This document shows positions 27,129 to 34,625 of a stretch of DNA of 64,000 nt, one piece after another. Source of the DNA: Pseudomonadota bacterium. Its GTDB lineage: Bacteria > Pseudomonadota > Gammaproteobacteria > Burkholderiales > SG8-39. The position numbers and the translations under genes are program-made. The notes under the pieces are model-generated. The model ran no database searches and was not told where the DNA came from. It was given only the letters and a program-made list of their open reading frames with translations. The stretch is taken from contig JAQBXT010000001.1 in NCBI GenBank assembly GCA_027624175.1, positions 54,738-118,737 on the forward strand. Direction: 5' to 3'. The first letter of the stretch is position 1, and every line of letters starts with the position of its first letter.

Positions 27129-27578
27129 TCAGTGCTGTTCGAATACCCGGTGGCCGCGCCCGTCGAACGCGATCGTCGCGTAGGGCTGGGCCGGTCCCTG
27201 CTCCATGCCGGGGGAACCGATCACCATCCCCGGCACCGCAAGGCCCTTCACCTTGGTCCCCTCTCGCAGCAGCCGCTTGATGTCCGCCGCAGGGACATGG
27301 CCTTCGATCGCGTAACCGCCCACGATCGCGGTGTGGCAGGACGACAGTTCACCGGGAACCCCATACCGGCGCTTGATCGGGGTCACGTCGTCCATGTCGT
27401 GCGTCTCGACGCGAAAACCGCTCGCGCGCATGTGTTTTACCCAGTCGCCGCAGCAGCCGCAGGTCGGACTCTTGTACACGGTCACCACCGGCAGCGCCTG
27501 TTGTGCGTGCGCCGCGGGCAACATGCCCAGCGCCAGCACCGCGCCTGCCGCAAGAACGAAGCCGCGTCTCCTGTTCAT
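27129..27578 (-). CDS. DUF411 metal-resistance-associated protein
   Basis: A 149-residue exported protein with a signal peptide (GFVLAAGAVLALGMLPAAHA), then a thioredoxin-like DUF411 domain starting VTVYKSPTCGCCGDWVKHM. It carries the CxCC cysteine cluster and the conserved ELSSCHTAIVGGYAIEGHVP segment. DUF411 proteins are frequent in copper-resistance loci and probably bind the metal in the periplasm. It is read away from the hemG-like gene, with the FNR-type box in the gap. It supports a copper interpretation of the two-component cluster. Confidence 0.84.
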   Translation of the reverse strand: MNRRRGFVLAAGAVLALGMLPAAHAQQALPVVTVYKSPTCGCCGDWVKHMRASGFRVETHDMDDVTPIKRRYGVPGELSSCHTAIVGGYAIEGHVPAADIKRLLREGTKVKGLAVPGMVIGSPGMEQGPAQPYATIAFDGRGHRVFEQH

Positions 27579-27642
27579 GAGCCGTTCCCTATGGTGGTTG
27601 ATCAAGCCAGCGGTAAGTATCCCACCGGCGGCGACGCGTGCT

Positions 27643-27656
27643 TTGATCAGGATCAA
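27643..27656 (+). promoter_or_regulatory. FNR/ANR-type box (TTGAT-N4-ATCAA)
   Basis: The 14-mer TTGATCAGGATCAA is a perfect match to the FNR/ANR consensus, in the 136-bp gap between the divergent DUF411 and hemG-like genes and about 65 bp before the hemG ATG. It would place one of them under oxygen control. HemG-type enzymes work with respiratory quinones, so anaerobic induction makes sense. Confidence 0.6.
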
Positions 27657-27714
27657 TTGGACCTGCAGGGGCCGGTGCAAGGCTTGTCGCGGCGTAACGC
27701 ACCCTCCAGGCACC

Positions 27715-28260
27715 ATGAGCAGAATTCTGTTTCTGTATTCGACGATCGACGGGCACACCCTGAAGATCTGCCAGCGGCTGCAGCAGCTCGTCGAGCGTTC
27801 AGGGCACGCGGTGACGCTGGCTGCCCTCCAGGACCGGCTCGACATCGAGCTCGAGCTTTTCGACAAGATCGTCATCGGCGCGAGCATCCGCTATGGCAAG
27901 CACCGCCCCCAGGTCGCGGCATTCATGCGCGCGCAGCGCCGTGCCCTCGAAGCGAAGCCGAGCGCCTTCTTCTCGGTCAACATCGTGGCCCGCAAGCCGA
28001 ACAAGAACACGCCGGAAACAAACCCCTACGTCAGGAAATTCCTGCGACAGATCGGCTGGCGTCCGCGGCAGGTCGCCGTGTTCGCGGGCATGCTGGACTA
28101 TCCGAAATACGGTTTCTGGGACCGGCAGGTCATCCGCTTCATCATGTTCCTGACCCGGGGGCCGACCGATCCGCGCAGCGTGGTCGAGTTCACGGACTGG
28201 AAGCAGGTCGAGGCCTTCGCGCAGCGGATCGGCGCGATGTGGGCTGGCGCGCGATCGGCG
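27715..28260 (+). CDS. hemG: HemG-like flavodoxin-fold protoporphyrinogen oxidase, stop codon missing
   Basis: A flavodoxin-like protein. ILFLYSTIDGHTLKICQRL is the FMN phosphate loop, IVIGASIRYGKHRPQ and FFSVNIVARKPNKNTPETNPY are classic HemG motifs, and DWKQVEAFAQRI matches its C-terminus. HemG oxidises protoporphyrinogen IX during heme synthesis and passes electrons to quinones. HemG is about 180 aa, and homology ends near 28240. No in-frame stop follows until 29097; beyond 28260 the frame is only antisense of the M20 gene. A one-base insertion near 28200-28260 would restore a stop at 28297 (193 aa). The feature end given is where homology ends. Confidence 0.7.
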
Positions 28261-29388
28261 CTACGCCCTGCACCAATCGGCGATGATCTTTTCGTAGATG
28301 GCGACCGACTGGCGGATGCGCTCCATGCTGCAGTACTCGTCGGTCTGGTGCGCCATCTGCGGTTCGCCCGGCCCCAGTACCACGGTGGGCACGTCGCCGT
28401 AGACCTTGCGCAGGTTGGCCGCGTCGGTCATGTACGTTGCCGTGCGCACCTCGGGCGCCGCGGCCAGGAATGGCGTGCAGATCTCGAATACACGCTGCAT
28501 CCATTCGGCATCGGGCGCAGTCCAGACCGCGGGCAGGTCCGAGAAAGTGTCGACCTGCACATCCTCGCCCATCACCGCGCGCAGGCGGACAAGCAGCGCC
28601 GCGTGGTCCATGCTGGGCAGGGTGCGGATGTCAACGCCGATGCGGGCGGCATCCGGTACCAGGTTGACGCCCGAGCCTCCCTCGAAGGTTCCGACACTGA
28701 GCGTCGCCGCGCCCATCACCGGGTGCGGCGCCTGCGCGAAGTCGAAGGATTCGAGTTTGCCCACGGCGCGCGCCGCCTTGTAGATCGCGTTCTCGCCGAG
28801 CTCGGGCATCGAACCGTGCGCCGATACGCCGCGAAAACCGGCGTGGAACTTGAGCGATCCCTTGTGGCCGACGTAAGGGTGGTTGGAGGTCGGTTCGCCG
28901 ACCACGATGGCGCCGGCCTTGCCCATCAGTTGCGGCAGCTCGGCGAGGTGGCGCGAGCCGATGCAGCCGTTCTCCTCGGAGGCCGTGAGCACGAGCACGA
29001 CACCCGGTGTGCCCTGGAGCTTGTCGGAGAAACTGCGCGCCGCGAGCAGGATCGCCGCCACGCCCGCTTTCATGTCGGACGAGCCGCGCCCGTATAACCG
29101 GTCGCCGTCGGTCTCGCCCGCGAACGGGTCGTGCGACCAGGCCCGTGACCCGAGCGGGACGACATCGAGGTGCCCGGTGAGGCACAGCGGCGCCTTGGCG
29201 CCGCTGCCGCCCGCGCGCGCGATTACGCTCGTACGTCCGGGCTCGAAGTCATGGAACTCGACCTTGAATCCCCAGTCTGCGAGCAGTTTGGCGGCGTGCC
29301 GGGCGCAATCGGCTTCCTGTCCGGGGGGATTGACCGTGTCGTAGTGCAGAAGAGACTTGGTCAGTGCGACGGCGTCTTGGAGTGCCAT
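28261..29388 (-). CDS. M20-family peptidase/deacylase (ArgE/DapE type)
   Basis: A 375-residue zinc hydrolase. Metal and catalytic residues lie in CLTGHLDVVPLG (His, Asp), YGRGSSDMKAG, ASEENGCIGS (Glu-Glu) and, near the end, GPGEPQMAHQTDEY. The dimerisation domain holds FRGVSAHGS. ArgE/DapE enzymes cleave N-acyl amino acids. The ATG at 29388 is chosen by family alignment, although no clear ribosome site precedes it. Its 3' end meets the hemG-like gene, whose frame runs on over this gene in antisense. Confidence 0.86.
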   Translation of the reverse strand: MALQDAVALTKSLLHYDTVNPPGQEADCARHAAKLLADWGFKVEFHDFEPGRTSVIARAGGSGAKAPLCLTGHLDVVPLGSRAWSHDPFAGETDGDRLYGRGSSDMKAGVAAILLAARSFSDKLQGTPGVVLVLTASEENGCIGSRHLAELPQLMGKAGAIVVGEPTSNHPYVGHKGSLKFHAGFRGVSAHGSMPELGENAIYKAARAVGKLESFDFAQAPHPVMGAATLSVGTFEGGSGVNLVPDAARIGVDIRTLPSMDHAALLVRLRAVMGEDVQVDTFSDLPAVWTAPDAEWMQRVFEICTPFLAAAPEVRTATYMTDAANLRKVYGDVPTVVLGPGEPQMAHQTDEYCSMERIRQSVAIYEKIIADWCRA

Positions 29389-29431
29389 GCCGGGATGATA
29401 GTCGCTTATGATAACCGTCACCCGCGGGTTA

Positions 29432-29617
29432 CTAAACGCTCCCCAGGGCCGCCACCCAGTCCACGGCCCAGGCGACGCCATACGCGAACGCAAGCGCAGC
29501 TATAAATATGCTGATGCTGCGCGTCATCCCCTTGGGAATGTCGTTGTCGTCGGCCCAGCGCTTGATGAAATAGTGGGCGACGAAGAACGCGATGGTGGAG
29601 ATGACGAGGCTGAGCAT
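29432..29617 (-). CDS. Small two-helix membrane protein, 61 aa
   Basis: A 61-residue protein with two hydrophobic helices (MLSLVISTIAFFVAHYFI and IFIAALAFAYGVAWAVDWV) joined by a charged loop (KRWADDNDIPKGMTRS). The loop charge pattern suggests a real protein rather than random GC-rich frame. No family is recognised. It lies alone between the M20 and methyltransferase genes. Confidence 0.55.
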   Translation of the reverse strand: MLSLVISTIAFFVAHYFIKRWADDNDIPKGMTRSISIFIAALAFAYGVAWAVDWVAALGSV

Positions 29618-29758
29618 CGGGCCGGTAGTTTAATCGGCCTCTGATCTGATCCGCCGAGCGGCGTACCGCCACGACACCGAGGCCCGGACGACGTGGCCGG
29701 GCATGTATGATGCCCAAGAGCGGACATGCGCTTGCCCACCGTCACCGCGGACTAAGGA

Positions 29759-30577
29759 ATGATGGGGCCGCTACTAACTCAAAAAGTACACGCAACGCTG
29801 CACGCGGCCGCGCGCGCCGGCGCGCCCACGCTCGAGTGCTCGCTGGACCTCGATCTTTCGAGGACCACCGTCGAGGTGGGCGCTGCAGGATGGATGTGGA
29901 ATGGCCAGCGATTCCCCTATCTGGAAACCTGCAAGGAACGAACCGTTTACCACTGGGCCGACGGGGCATTTCAGCCCGTGTCGCGTTTCTCCACGTCGCT
30001 GATCAAGTTGGTGCCCACGGAGTGGGGACCGCCGACGTTCGAAATCAACGGCATCAAGATGCTGCCCACGGCGCATGGCTCGCCCTATGCGGACGCCGAG
30101 CGCAAAGTCGGCCTGATTCAACCGCGCGGCAAGGTGATTCTGGATACCTGCGGCGGCCTGGGCTATTTCGCCGCCTGGTGCCTGCAGGGTCAGGCGAGGC
30201 AGGTACTGTCTTACGAGAAGAACGCCGACGTGATCTGGCTGCGCAGTCTCAATCCCTGGTCGCCCGCGATTGGCGGCGGATTGACGTTAACCCTGGGCGA
30301 CATTGCCGAGCAGATCGTCACGCTGCCCGGCGCATCGGTCGACGCAATTTTGCACGATCCGCCGCGTTTCGGCACCGCCGGCGAACTTTATTCGCAGGTG
30401 TTTTACGACCAGCTGGCCCGGGTGCTCAAGCGCAGGGGCCGGCTGTTTCACTACACGGGCGCACCGAACAAACTGACCAGCGGGCGCGACGTGCCGAACG
30501 AAGTGGTGAAGCGCCTGTGCAACGCCGGGTTTGTCGCGGAGTTGAAAGGCGACGGGGTATTGGCAGTGAAGAAGTGA
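29759..30577 (+). CDS. SAM-dependent methyltransferase-like protein (COG2521-like)
   Basis: A 272-residue protein. An N-terminal beta-rich domain of about 110 residues precedes a Rossmann methyltransferase domain: motif I LDTCGGLGYFAAWCL, acidic strand-2 end in YEKNADV, and the DPPRFG motif followed by FYDQLARVLKRRGRLFHYTG. The LDTCGGLGY form resembles the mainly archaeal COG2521 methyltransferases. DPPRFG in place of the NPPY type leaves open RNA, protein or small-molecule substrates. A TAAGGA site lies just before the double ATG. Confidence 0.72.
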   Translation: MMGPLLTQKVHATLHAAARAGAPTLECSLDLDLSRTTVEVGAAGWMWNGQRFPYLETCKERTVYHWADGAFQPVSRFSTSLIKLVPTEWGPPTFEINGIKMLPTAHGSPYADAERKVGLIQPRGKVILDTCGGLGYFAAWCLQGQARQVLSYEKNADVIWLRSLNPWSPAIGGGLTLTLGDIAEQIVTLPGASVDAILHDPPRFGTAGELYSQVFYDQLARVLKRRGRLFHYTGAPNKLTSGRDVPNEVVKRLCNAGFVAELKGDGVLAVKK

Positions 30578-30596
30578 GCGTCGCGAGCCCGGCGCC

Positions 30597-31205
30597 TTAG
30601 GCGAGGCCCAGTTCGGCGAACGCGTGCTGGAACGCAGTCTCGGTGTCCAGCCCCAGCGCGTCGTTGAACTTGTTCCACGCCGCGCACAGCGCGAGCCGCA
30701 TGGTCAGGTCGACGATCTGGCGCTCGGAAAAGCGCACCTTCAGCGCCGCGAACAGTTGGTCGTCGACCCGCTGCGGCACCGCGGCGAGCGCCTCGGCGTA
30801 GCGCACCACCAGCCACTCGTCTTCGGACCAGAGCGTTCGGTCGGACCAGGCGTCGTTCTGCACCGCCTGCAGCTGCGCCGTCGTCAATCCCGCGCCGTGC
30901 GCGAGCGGCGCGTGGTGCTGCACGCAGTAGCGGCAAGCGTTGACGCGGGAGACGACCAGAATGCCGAGCTCGGTCAACTTGCGATCGATGGACGGCTGTG
31001 CGGCGAACGCTTCATAGACGGAGAACAGCGCCTTGAGCAGCGCTGGATTGTGCGCAAGCGCGCGGACCTGGTTGCCGAACAGCGTCGGGCCTGGCAGCGT
31101 GCTCCCGTCCGAAACGGCGTCAGCGCGGTCGTAGAGGGGGCCGAGCGAGGCGTCGGCTTCGCGTTTCTCGGGCAACCGTACGCGCGCGACGTTGGGTTCG
31201 GACAT
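30597..31205 (-). CDS. AhpD/carboxymuconolactone-decarboxylase-family protein
   Basis: A 202-residue all-helical protein with the CRYCVQHHAPLA motif: a CxxC pair and downstream His, as in AhpD-like peroxidase systems. GTG and ATG options exist upstream, but the ATG at 31205 follows a CCGGAGA site. Family members are either thiol peroxidases or decarboxylases; the CxxC favours the redox type. It lies head-away from the VKOR gene, separated by the repeat at 31264. Confidence 0.82.
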   Translation of the reverse strand: MSEPNVARVRLPEKREADASLGPLYDRADAVSDGSTLPGPTLFGNQVRALAHNPALLKALFSVYEAFAAQPSIDRKLTELGILVVSRVNACRYCVQHHAPLAHGAGLTTAQLQAVQNDAWSDRTLWSEDEWLVVRYAEALAAVPQRVDDQLFAALKVRFSERQIVDLTMRLALCAAWNKFNDALGLDTETAFQHAFAELGLA

Positions 31206-31263
31206 GAAGGTCTCCGGAGATTTCCTGCAACGAGTCATGCAATTGTAACGGCGCGCCGCTATT

Positions 31264-31288
31264 GGTGAAAAATGGGGCCTGTCCCCAT
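31264..31288 (-). repeat. Copy of the AATRGGGACAG repeat at the VKOR 3' end
   Basis: Read on the minus strand, the 25 bases directly after the VKOR stop begin AATGGGGACAGG and end CATTTTTCA. They match 21 of 25 positions of the palindrome arm at 54752. It also forms a 7-bp hairpin (AATGGGG/CCCCATT). Two copies 23 kb apart, both abutting stop codons, suggest a dispersed element. Confidence 0.6.
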
Positions 31289-32239
31289 TCATTCTTTGCG
31301 GGCTCCATCGGCGGACCACTTGAAGCCCGACATGGCCGCAAGCTCGACTACAGGGACCAAGCCGGTGTGGCGGCGGCCGTCGATGATCCAGGTCGGATAG
31401 TCATTGATGTCGTTCGCGACACAGGCGAAGTTGCGCACACCTTTGCGCCCGTTCGGCGTGCACTCGACGTAGGGCAACCGATCGCCGGAGGCCTCGAACA
31501 AGGCTTTCTGCTTCTGGCAGCTCGGGCACCAGTACGCGCCATAAAAGCGCGCACCGGAATCGCGCAGGTGGACGGCAAGCGCTTTCAGGTACGGCTTCTC
31601 GGGCCCCGCGGCAGGATCGAAGAGGCCGCTGAAGTGCAGGAACAATCCGAACACGATCACGACAGCCGAGCCAACCGGGACCTGCAGCGATTTGGCCCAC
31701 TCGTTCTCCGGCATGTGCGTGGGCCTGCGTATCAGCAACAGGACCAGCAGCAAATTCACGATTCCGAAAGAGGTGAGGCAGTACACGCAGGTCGCTTCGA
31801 TAACGAACACCGAGACAGCGGTGAGATACCAGCTCACGGCGGCGCCGACGCTGGCGATGGTCAACGCCAGCCGCCAGGAGCCCGGGCGGGTGCGCAGGCG
31901 CCACAGCAGCCGCGCGAGCAGCGCGTAGGTCAAGAGGCCCCAGAACGCAATCGGCACGCCCAGCAAGGTGGACCAGCGGCTTTGCTGAACGAGGTCGCAC
32001 TCGGAGTCCGCCCCGCAGAATGCCGGATGTGCGCCAAACCACGCGACGAACGTCAGATAGGACGTCAGCGCGATTCCGGCCAGGGCAAGCCCGAGCAGCC
32101 AATTGTCGAGCGGATGCGGACCGCGCCCCCGGGTGACCCCGGTCCGGCCCTCCGCCACTGGTGCCTCGGCGCGATGCCCTGCCCTCGGGGCATTGTCCCC
32201 GGATCCTCGCTTGCCAGAGCGGCGGTTTTTTCTCGACAT
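31289..32239 (-). CDS. Vitamin K epoxide reductase-thioredoxin fusion
   Basis: A 316-residue inner-membrane protein. The VKOR part has helices from about residue 46 to 215, with a loop cysteine pair (FCGADSECDLV) and the quinone-site CxxC (EATCVYCLTSFG). It is fused to a C-terminal periplasmic thioredoxin-like domain with CxxC (FYGAYWCPSCQKQKALF) and cis-Pro (DYPTWIIDG). Such fusions make disulfides and pass electrons to quinone, replacing DsbB/DsbA. The N-terminal 40 residues are basic and low-complexity. It stands alone on its strand, and a repeat follows its stop. Confidence 0.88.
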   Translation of the reverse strand: MSRKNRRSGKRGSGDNAPRAGHRAEAPVAEGRTGVTRGRGPHPLDNWLLGLALAGIALTSYLTFVAWFGAHPAFCGADSECDLVQQSRWSTLLGVPIAFWGLLTYALLARLLWRLRTRPGSWRLALTIASVGAAVSWYLTAVSVFVIEATCVYCLTSFGIVNLLLVLLLIRRPTHMPENEWAKSLQVPVGSAVVIVFGLFLHFSGLFDPAAGPEKPYLKALAVHLRDSGARFYGAYWCPSCQKQKALFEASGDRLPYVECTPNGRKGVRNFACVANDINDYPTWIIDGRRHTGLVPVVELAAMSGFKWSADGARKE

Positions 32240-32298
32240 GTGGTAGTGAAAAGCCGCCCGGGGTCGCTAAGGGAGCGGGAAGAAACCAAGACCACGCA

Positions 32299-32988
32299 TC
32301 AGCCGGGCTTCACGTTCAGCAGCTCTTGAAATGCGGGCTGCAGCTCTTCGAGCTCCGTATCGATGGAATCCGGCAGGGACTGTGCGAACAGGTCGAGCAG
32401 GACCAGCGCATTGACGCTGCTGTCGCCCCCCTCAACCCTGATAGCGCCCAGCCGTTCTGCCATCCCGGCATTGACCCGCTGCAGTTCGCGGTAGTGCGCT
32501 TTCAGCCCGTCGAGTCCCGCATCCGCCGCCTTGCCCTGCTGCCTGAGGAAGTACTGGGCGAGCAGATAGGTCGACACGACCCGGTAAACGGTTTCTTCCC
32601 TGCTCGAGAACGGCAGATGGTAATGGGCCATCGGCTTCAGGAACTCGATGCGCGGACAATTGCTGCTGGCGGAGAGCAGTCCCATGAGCGAACGCAGCAC
32701 TTTCTGCACGCTGGTGCGCTTGGTGACGGCGCGCTCGTCGGTCTCCACTGTTGCGGTGACGTCGTCGTAGGAACGCACCTTTTCGAACAGTGCGACCAGC
32801 GGCATCAGTCGAACCGCCATCGGGCAGTGCTTCGTGTCCGACGTCGACAGGGGGCAATTGGCGCACTGGCGGAAGCCGAGTTCGGTCCAGGCCGGCAGCG
32901 CGGCCAGCGGCTGCGGAGCGGCCGCGCCGGCTTCCAGAGATTCCGACCGGCCGTCGGGAAAGAGAAAGTGGTAGACGAGTTTCGACAT
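32299..32988 (-). CDS. Conserved hypothetical protein with N-terminal Cys motif, 229 aa
   Basis: A soluble protein with no signal peptide. Near its start it has CANCPLSTSDTKHCP, three cysteines and a His that could bind a metal. The rest is mostly helical (TKRTSVQKVLRSLMGLLSAS, YRVVSTYLLAQYFLRQ). I recall similar proteins of unknown function but no named family. It lies 6 bp downstream of chaC and probably shares its transcript. Confidence 0.6.
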   Translation of the reverse strand: MSKLVYHFLFPDGRSESLEAGAAAPQPLAALPAWTELGFRQCANCPLSTSDTKHCPMAVRLMPLVALFEKVRSYDDVTATVETDERAVTKRTSVQKVLRSLMGLLSASSNCPRIEFLKPMAHYHLPFSSREETVYRVVSTYLLAQYFLRQQGKAADAGLDGLKAHYRELQRVNAGMAERLGAIRVEGGDSSVNALVLLDLFAQSLPDSIDTELEELQPAFQELLNVKPG

Positions 32989-32994
32989 GGTGAC

Positions 32995-33672
32995 TTACGC
33001 CGCTCCGCCGTGCGCCCTGACCCTGACCTCGAGCGCTTCGAGCCTGCGGTCACGGATGCCGAGCTGGCGCAGGTGCTCGACGGTGTCGAACAGGTAGTCG
33101 CAGCAGCGGCCCATCGGACCAGCCCCGGTGGCGAGGTAGCGCGCGATCACCTGATCCTCGAGGCCCGGCACGTAGCGTTCATGCTCGCGATTGGCGCTGA
33201 AGGCGATCGCGGGCTCCGCGCCCTTGGGGGTGCGTGCGGTGGTCCACACCGGGCGATAGGACATGGTGAACATTTCACGCCGCCAGATTACGTCGAGCTC
33301 GGTTGCCGCCTCGCGCCGGTCCAGGCGGTAGGCGACGCCAGTGCAGCTGCCGCCCGACTCGAGGGACAGCATCAGGCCGGGCCGCTCGGGACTGCCGCGG
33401 CCGGCGCGCGACCACAGGCAGAACTGGCGGTGAAAGCCGTGGATGCGCGCCGTGCGGCGCTCGACAAAGTGGAACGCGGGATTCCAGATCAGCGAGCCGA
33501 ACGCAAACACCCAGATGCGATCCGGGCGCGGCGCGCGGTCGAGGATCGCCTGCACCTGGGCGCGGCGCTCGGCGTCCGTAGCGAAGCGTGCGTCCGGCCC
33601 GAGCAGGGCGCGCACCGAGGCGTGCAGCGTGCCGTCGAGGATGCTTTGGCGCGTGAGCCTCAGGCCGACCAT
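32995..33672 (-). CDS. chaC: Gamma-glutamylcyclotransferase, ChaC family
   Basis: A 225-residue ChaC-type enzyme. The substrate loop is WVFAFGSLIWNPAF, and RTARIHGFHRQFCLWS and LDVIWRREMFTMSY hold conserved residues including the catalytic Glu region. ChaC degrades glutathione to 5-oxoproline and Cys-Gly in the cytosol. It starts 6 bp after the binding-protein gene stop and is part of a minus-strand run of genes. Length is normal. Confidence 0.88.
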   Translation of the reverse strand: MVGLRLTRQSILDGTLHASVRALLGPDARFATDAERRAQVQAILDRAPRPDRIWVFAFGSLIWNPAFHFVERRTARIHGFHRQFCLWSRAGRGSPERPGLMLSLESGGSCTGVAYRLDRREAATELDVIWRREMFTMSYRPVWTTARTPKGAEPAIAFSANREHERYVPGLEDQVIARYLATGAGPMGRCCDYLFDTVEHLRQLGIRDRRLEALEVRVRAHGGAA

Positions 33673-33678
33673 GACGGG

Positions 33679-34386
33679 CTAGCCTGGCGCCGCCACCAAC
33701 AGGCCGCGGATGCCGTGGCGCGCGATCAGCTGCGCCACCAGCCCGGAGGCCTTGACGTCCTCGACGAACTTTCGCAGGTAGGCTGCGCCTTCGGGCCGGC
33801 CCTTGGGCGTGCCGATGGCCTGTTGCACGGCGGTGAAGCGCCCATCGAGGACCTTCGATCCGGGGAGCTTGGCCACGTCGTCCATCAGCCGCGGCTTGAG
33901 CCCGGCGAGCACTTCGAGTTTGTCGTTGATGAACAGCTGGTAGGACGCCTCGATGCCATCGGCCGTCATCAGAGCGGCGTTCTTGATATTGCGCGACAGC
34001 CAGAGGTGGTAGGCGCTGCGGTCCGCCACCGCGATGCGCACCCCCTTGTGGTCCACGTCGCCCATCGACTTGATCGGCGAGCCCGCGGGCACGAGATAGG
34101 TCGCTTCGATCTCCACGTAAGGCGCGGTGAAGTCGATCTCGGCCGCGCGCTGCGGCTCGGCGCCGATGAAGGCGACATCCCACTCGCCCTTTTTCGCGCC
34201 GTCGGCGACCTCGCCGACCTTTTCGTACTTGCGCAGCTCGGCGGCGACGCCGAGCCGCTGCGCGAGCTCCTGCGCCAGGTCGGGGACGATACCGCGGATG
34301 CTGCCGTCCGCGTTCCTCTGCACCAGGAGAAAATTGCTCAGATTGACGCCTACGCGCAGCTTGCCGGTGGGGGTGAGTTCTTTCAT
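33679..34386 (-). CDS. Family-3 solute-binding-fold protein without signal peptide
   Basis: A 235-residue protein with the polar-amino-acid-binding fold (LTPTGKLRVGVNLSNFLL, DVAFIGAEPQRAAEIDFTAPY, IKSMGDVDHKGVRIAVADRSAY). The protein begins at the mature-domain sequence: there is no signal peptide, and the ATG overlaps the preceding stop (ATGA), so none was missed upstream. It may stay cytosolic or be a sensor-like relative. No permease or ATPase of the matching amino-acid type is adjacent; the neighbouring ABC genes are of the branched-chain type. Confidence 0.78.
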   Translation of the reverse strand: MKELTPTGKLRVGVNLSNFLLVQRNADGSIRGIVPDLAQELAQRLGVAAELRKYEKVGEVADGAKKGEWDVAFIGAEPQRAAEIDFTAPYVEIEATYLVPAGSPIKSMGDVDHKGVRIAVADRSAYHLWLSRNIKNAALMTADGIEASYQLFINDKLEVLAGLKPRLMDDVAKLPGSKVLDGRFTAVQQAIGTPKGRPEGAAYLRKFVEDVKASGLVAQLIARHGIRGLLVAAPG

Positions 34387-34622
34387 AGGTCAGTAGCGAG
34401 GTCGGCGCCGCGGTGCGGGCAATGACGTTGCATCAGCCGGTAGCTAGCGCCCGCCCTGAACAGGACGAACTCCTCGCCGAACAGGCGCACGGCCTTCACT
34501 GCCCGATCGCCCTGCAGCTCTTCTACTAGGGCGACCGGCTGCCAGTAGTTGCGCAGCAGGGTACCGGCCGGGGTGCCGGGGCCGACGCGCGTCATGAGTT
34601 CGTTCTGCTCGCGGCTGATCAC
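34383..34622 (-). pseudogene. Truncated Rieske ring-hydroxylating oxygenase (N-terminal 79 aa)
   Basis: The frame matches the start of phthalate-dioxygenase-type oxygenase subunits (ISREQNELMTRVGPGTPAGT, LLRNYWQPVALVEEL) and reaches the first half of the Rieske site, CPHRGADLA. It ends at a TGA before the second CxxH pair and the mononuclear-iron domain. It cannot build a [2Fe-2S] cluster. The stop overlaps the ATG of the binding-protein gene, which looks like a deletion junction or an adapted remnant. Confidence 0.75.
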
Positions 34623-34625
34623 AGC

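Noticed and set aside
28261..29097. C-terminal extension of the hemG-like protein
   Set aside because: The sequence is only the antisense of a fully conserved M20 gene, so it is read as loss of a stop, not a new domain.
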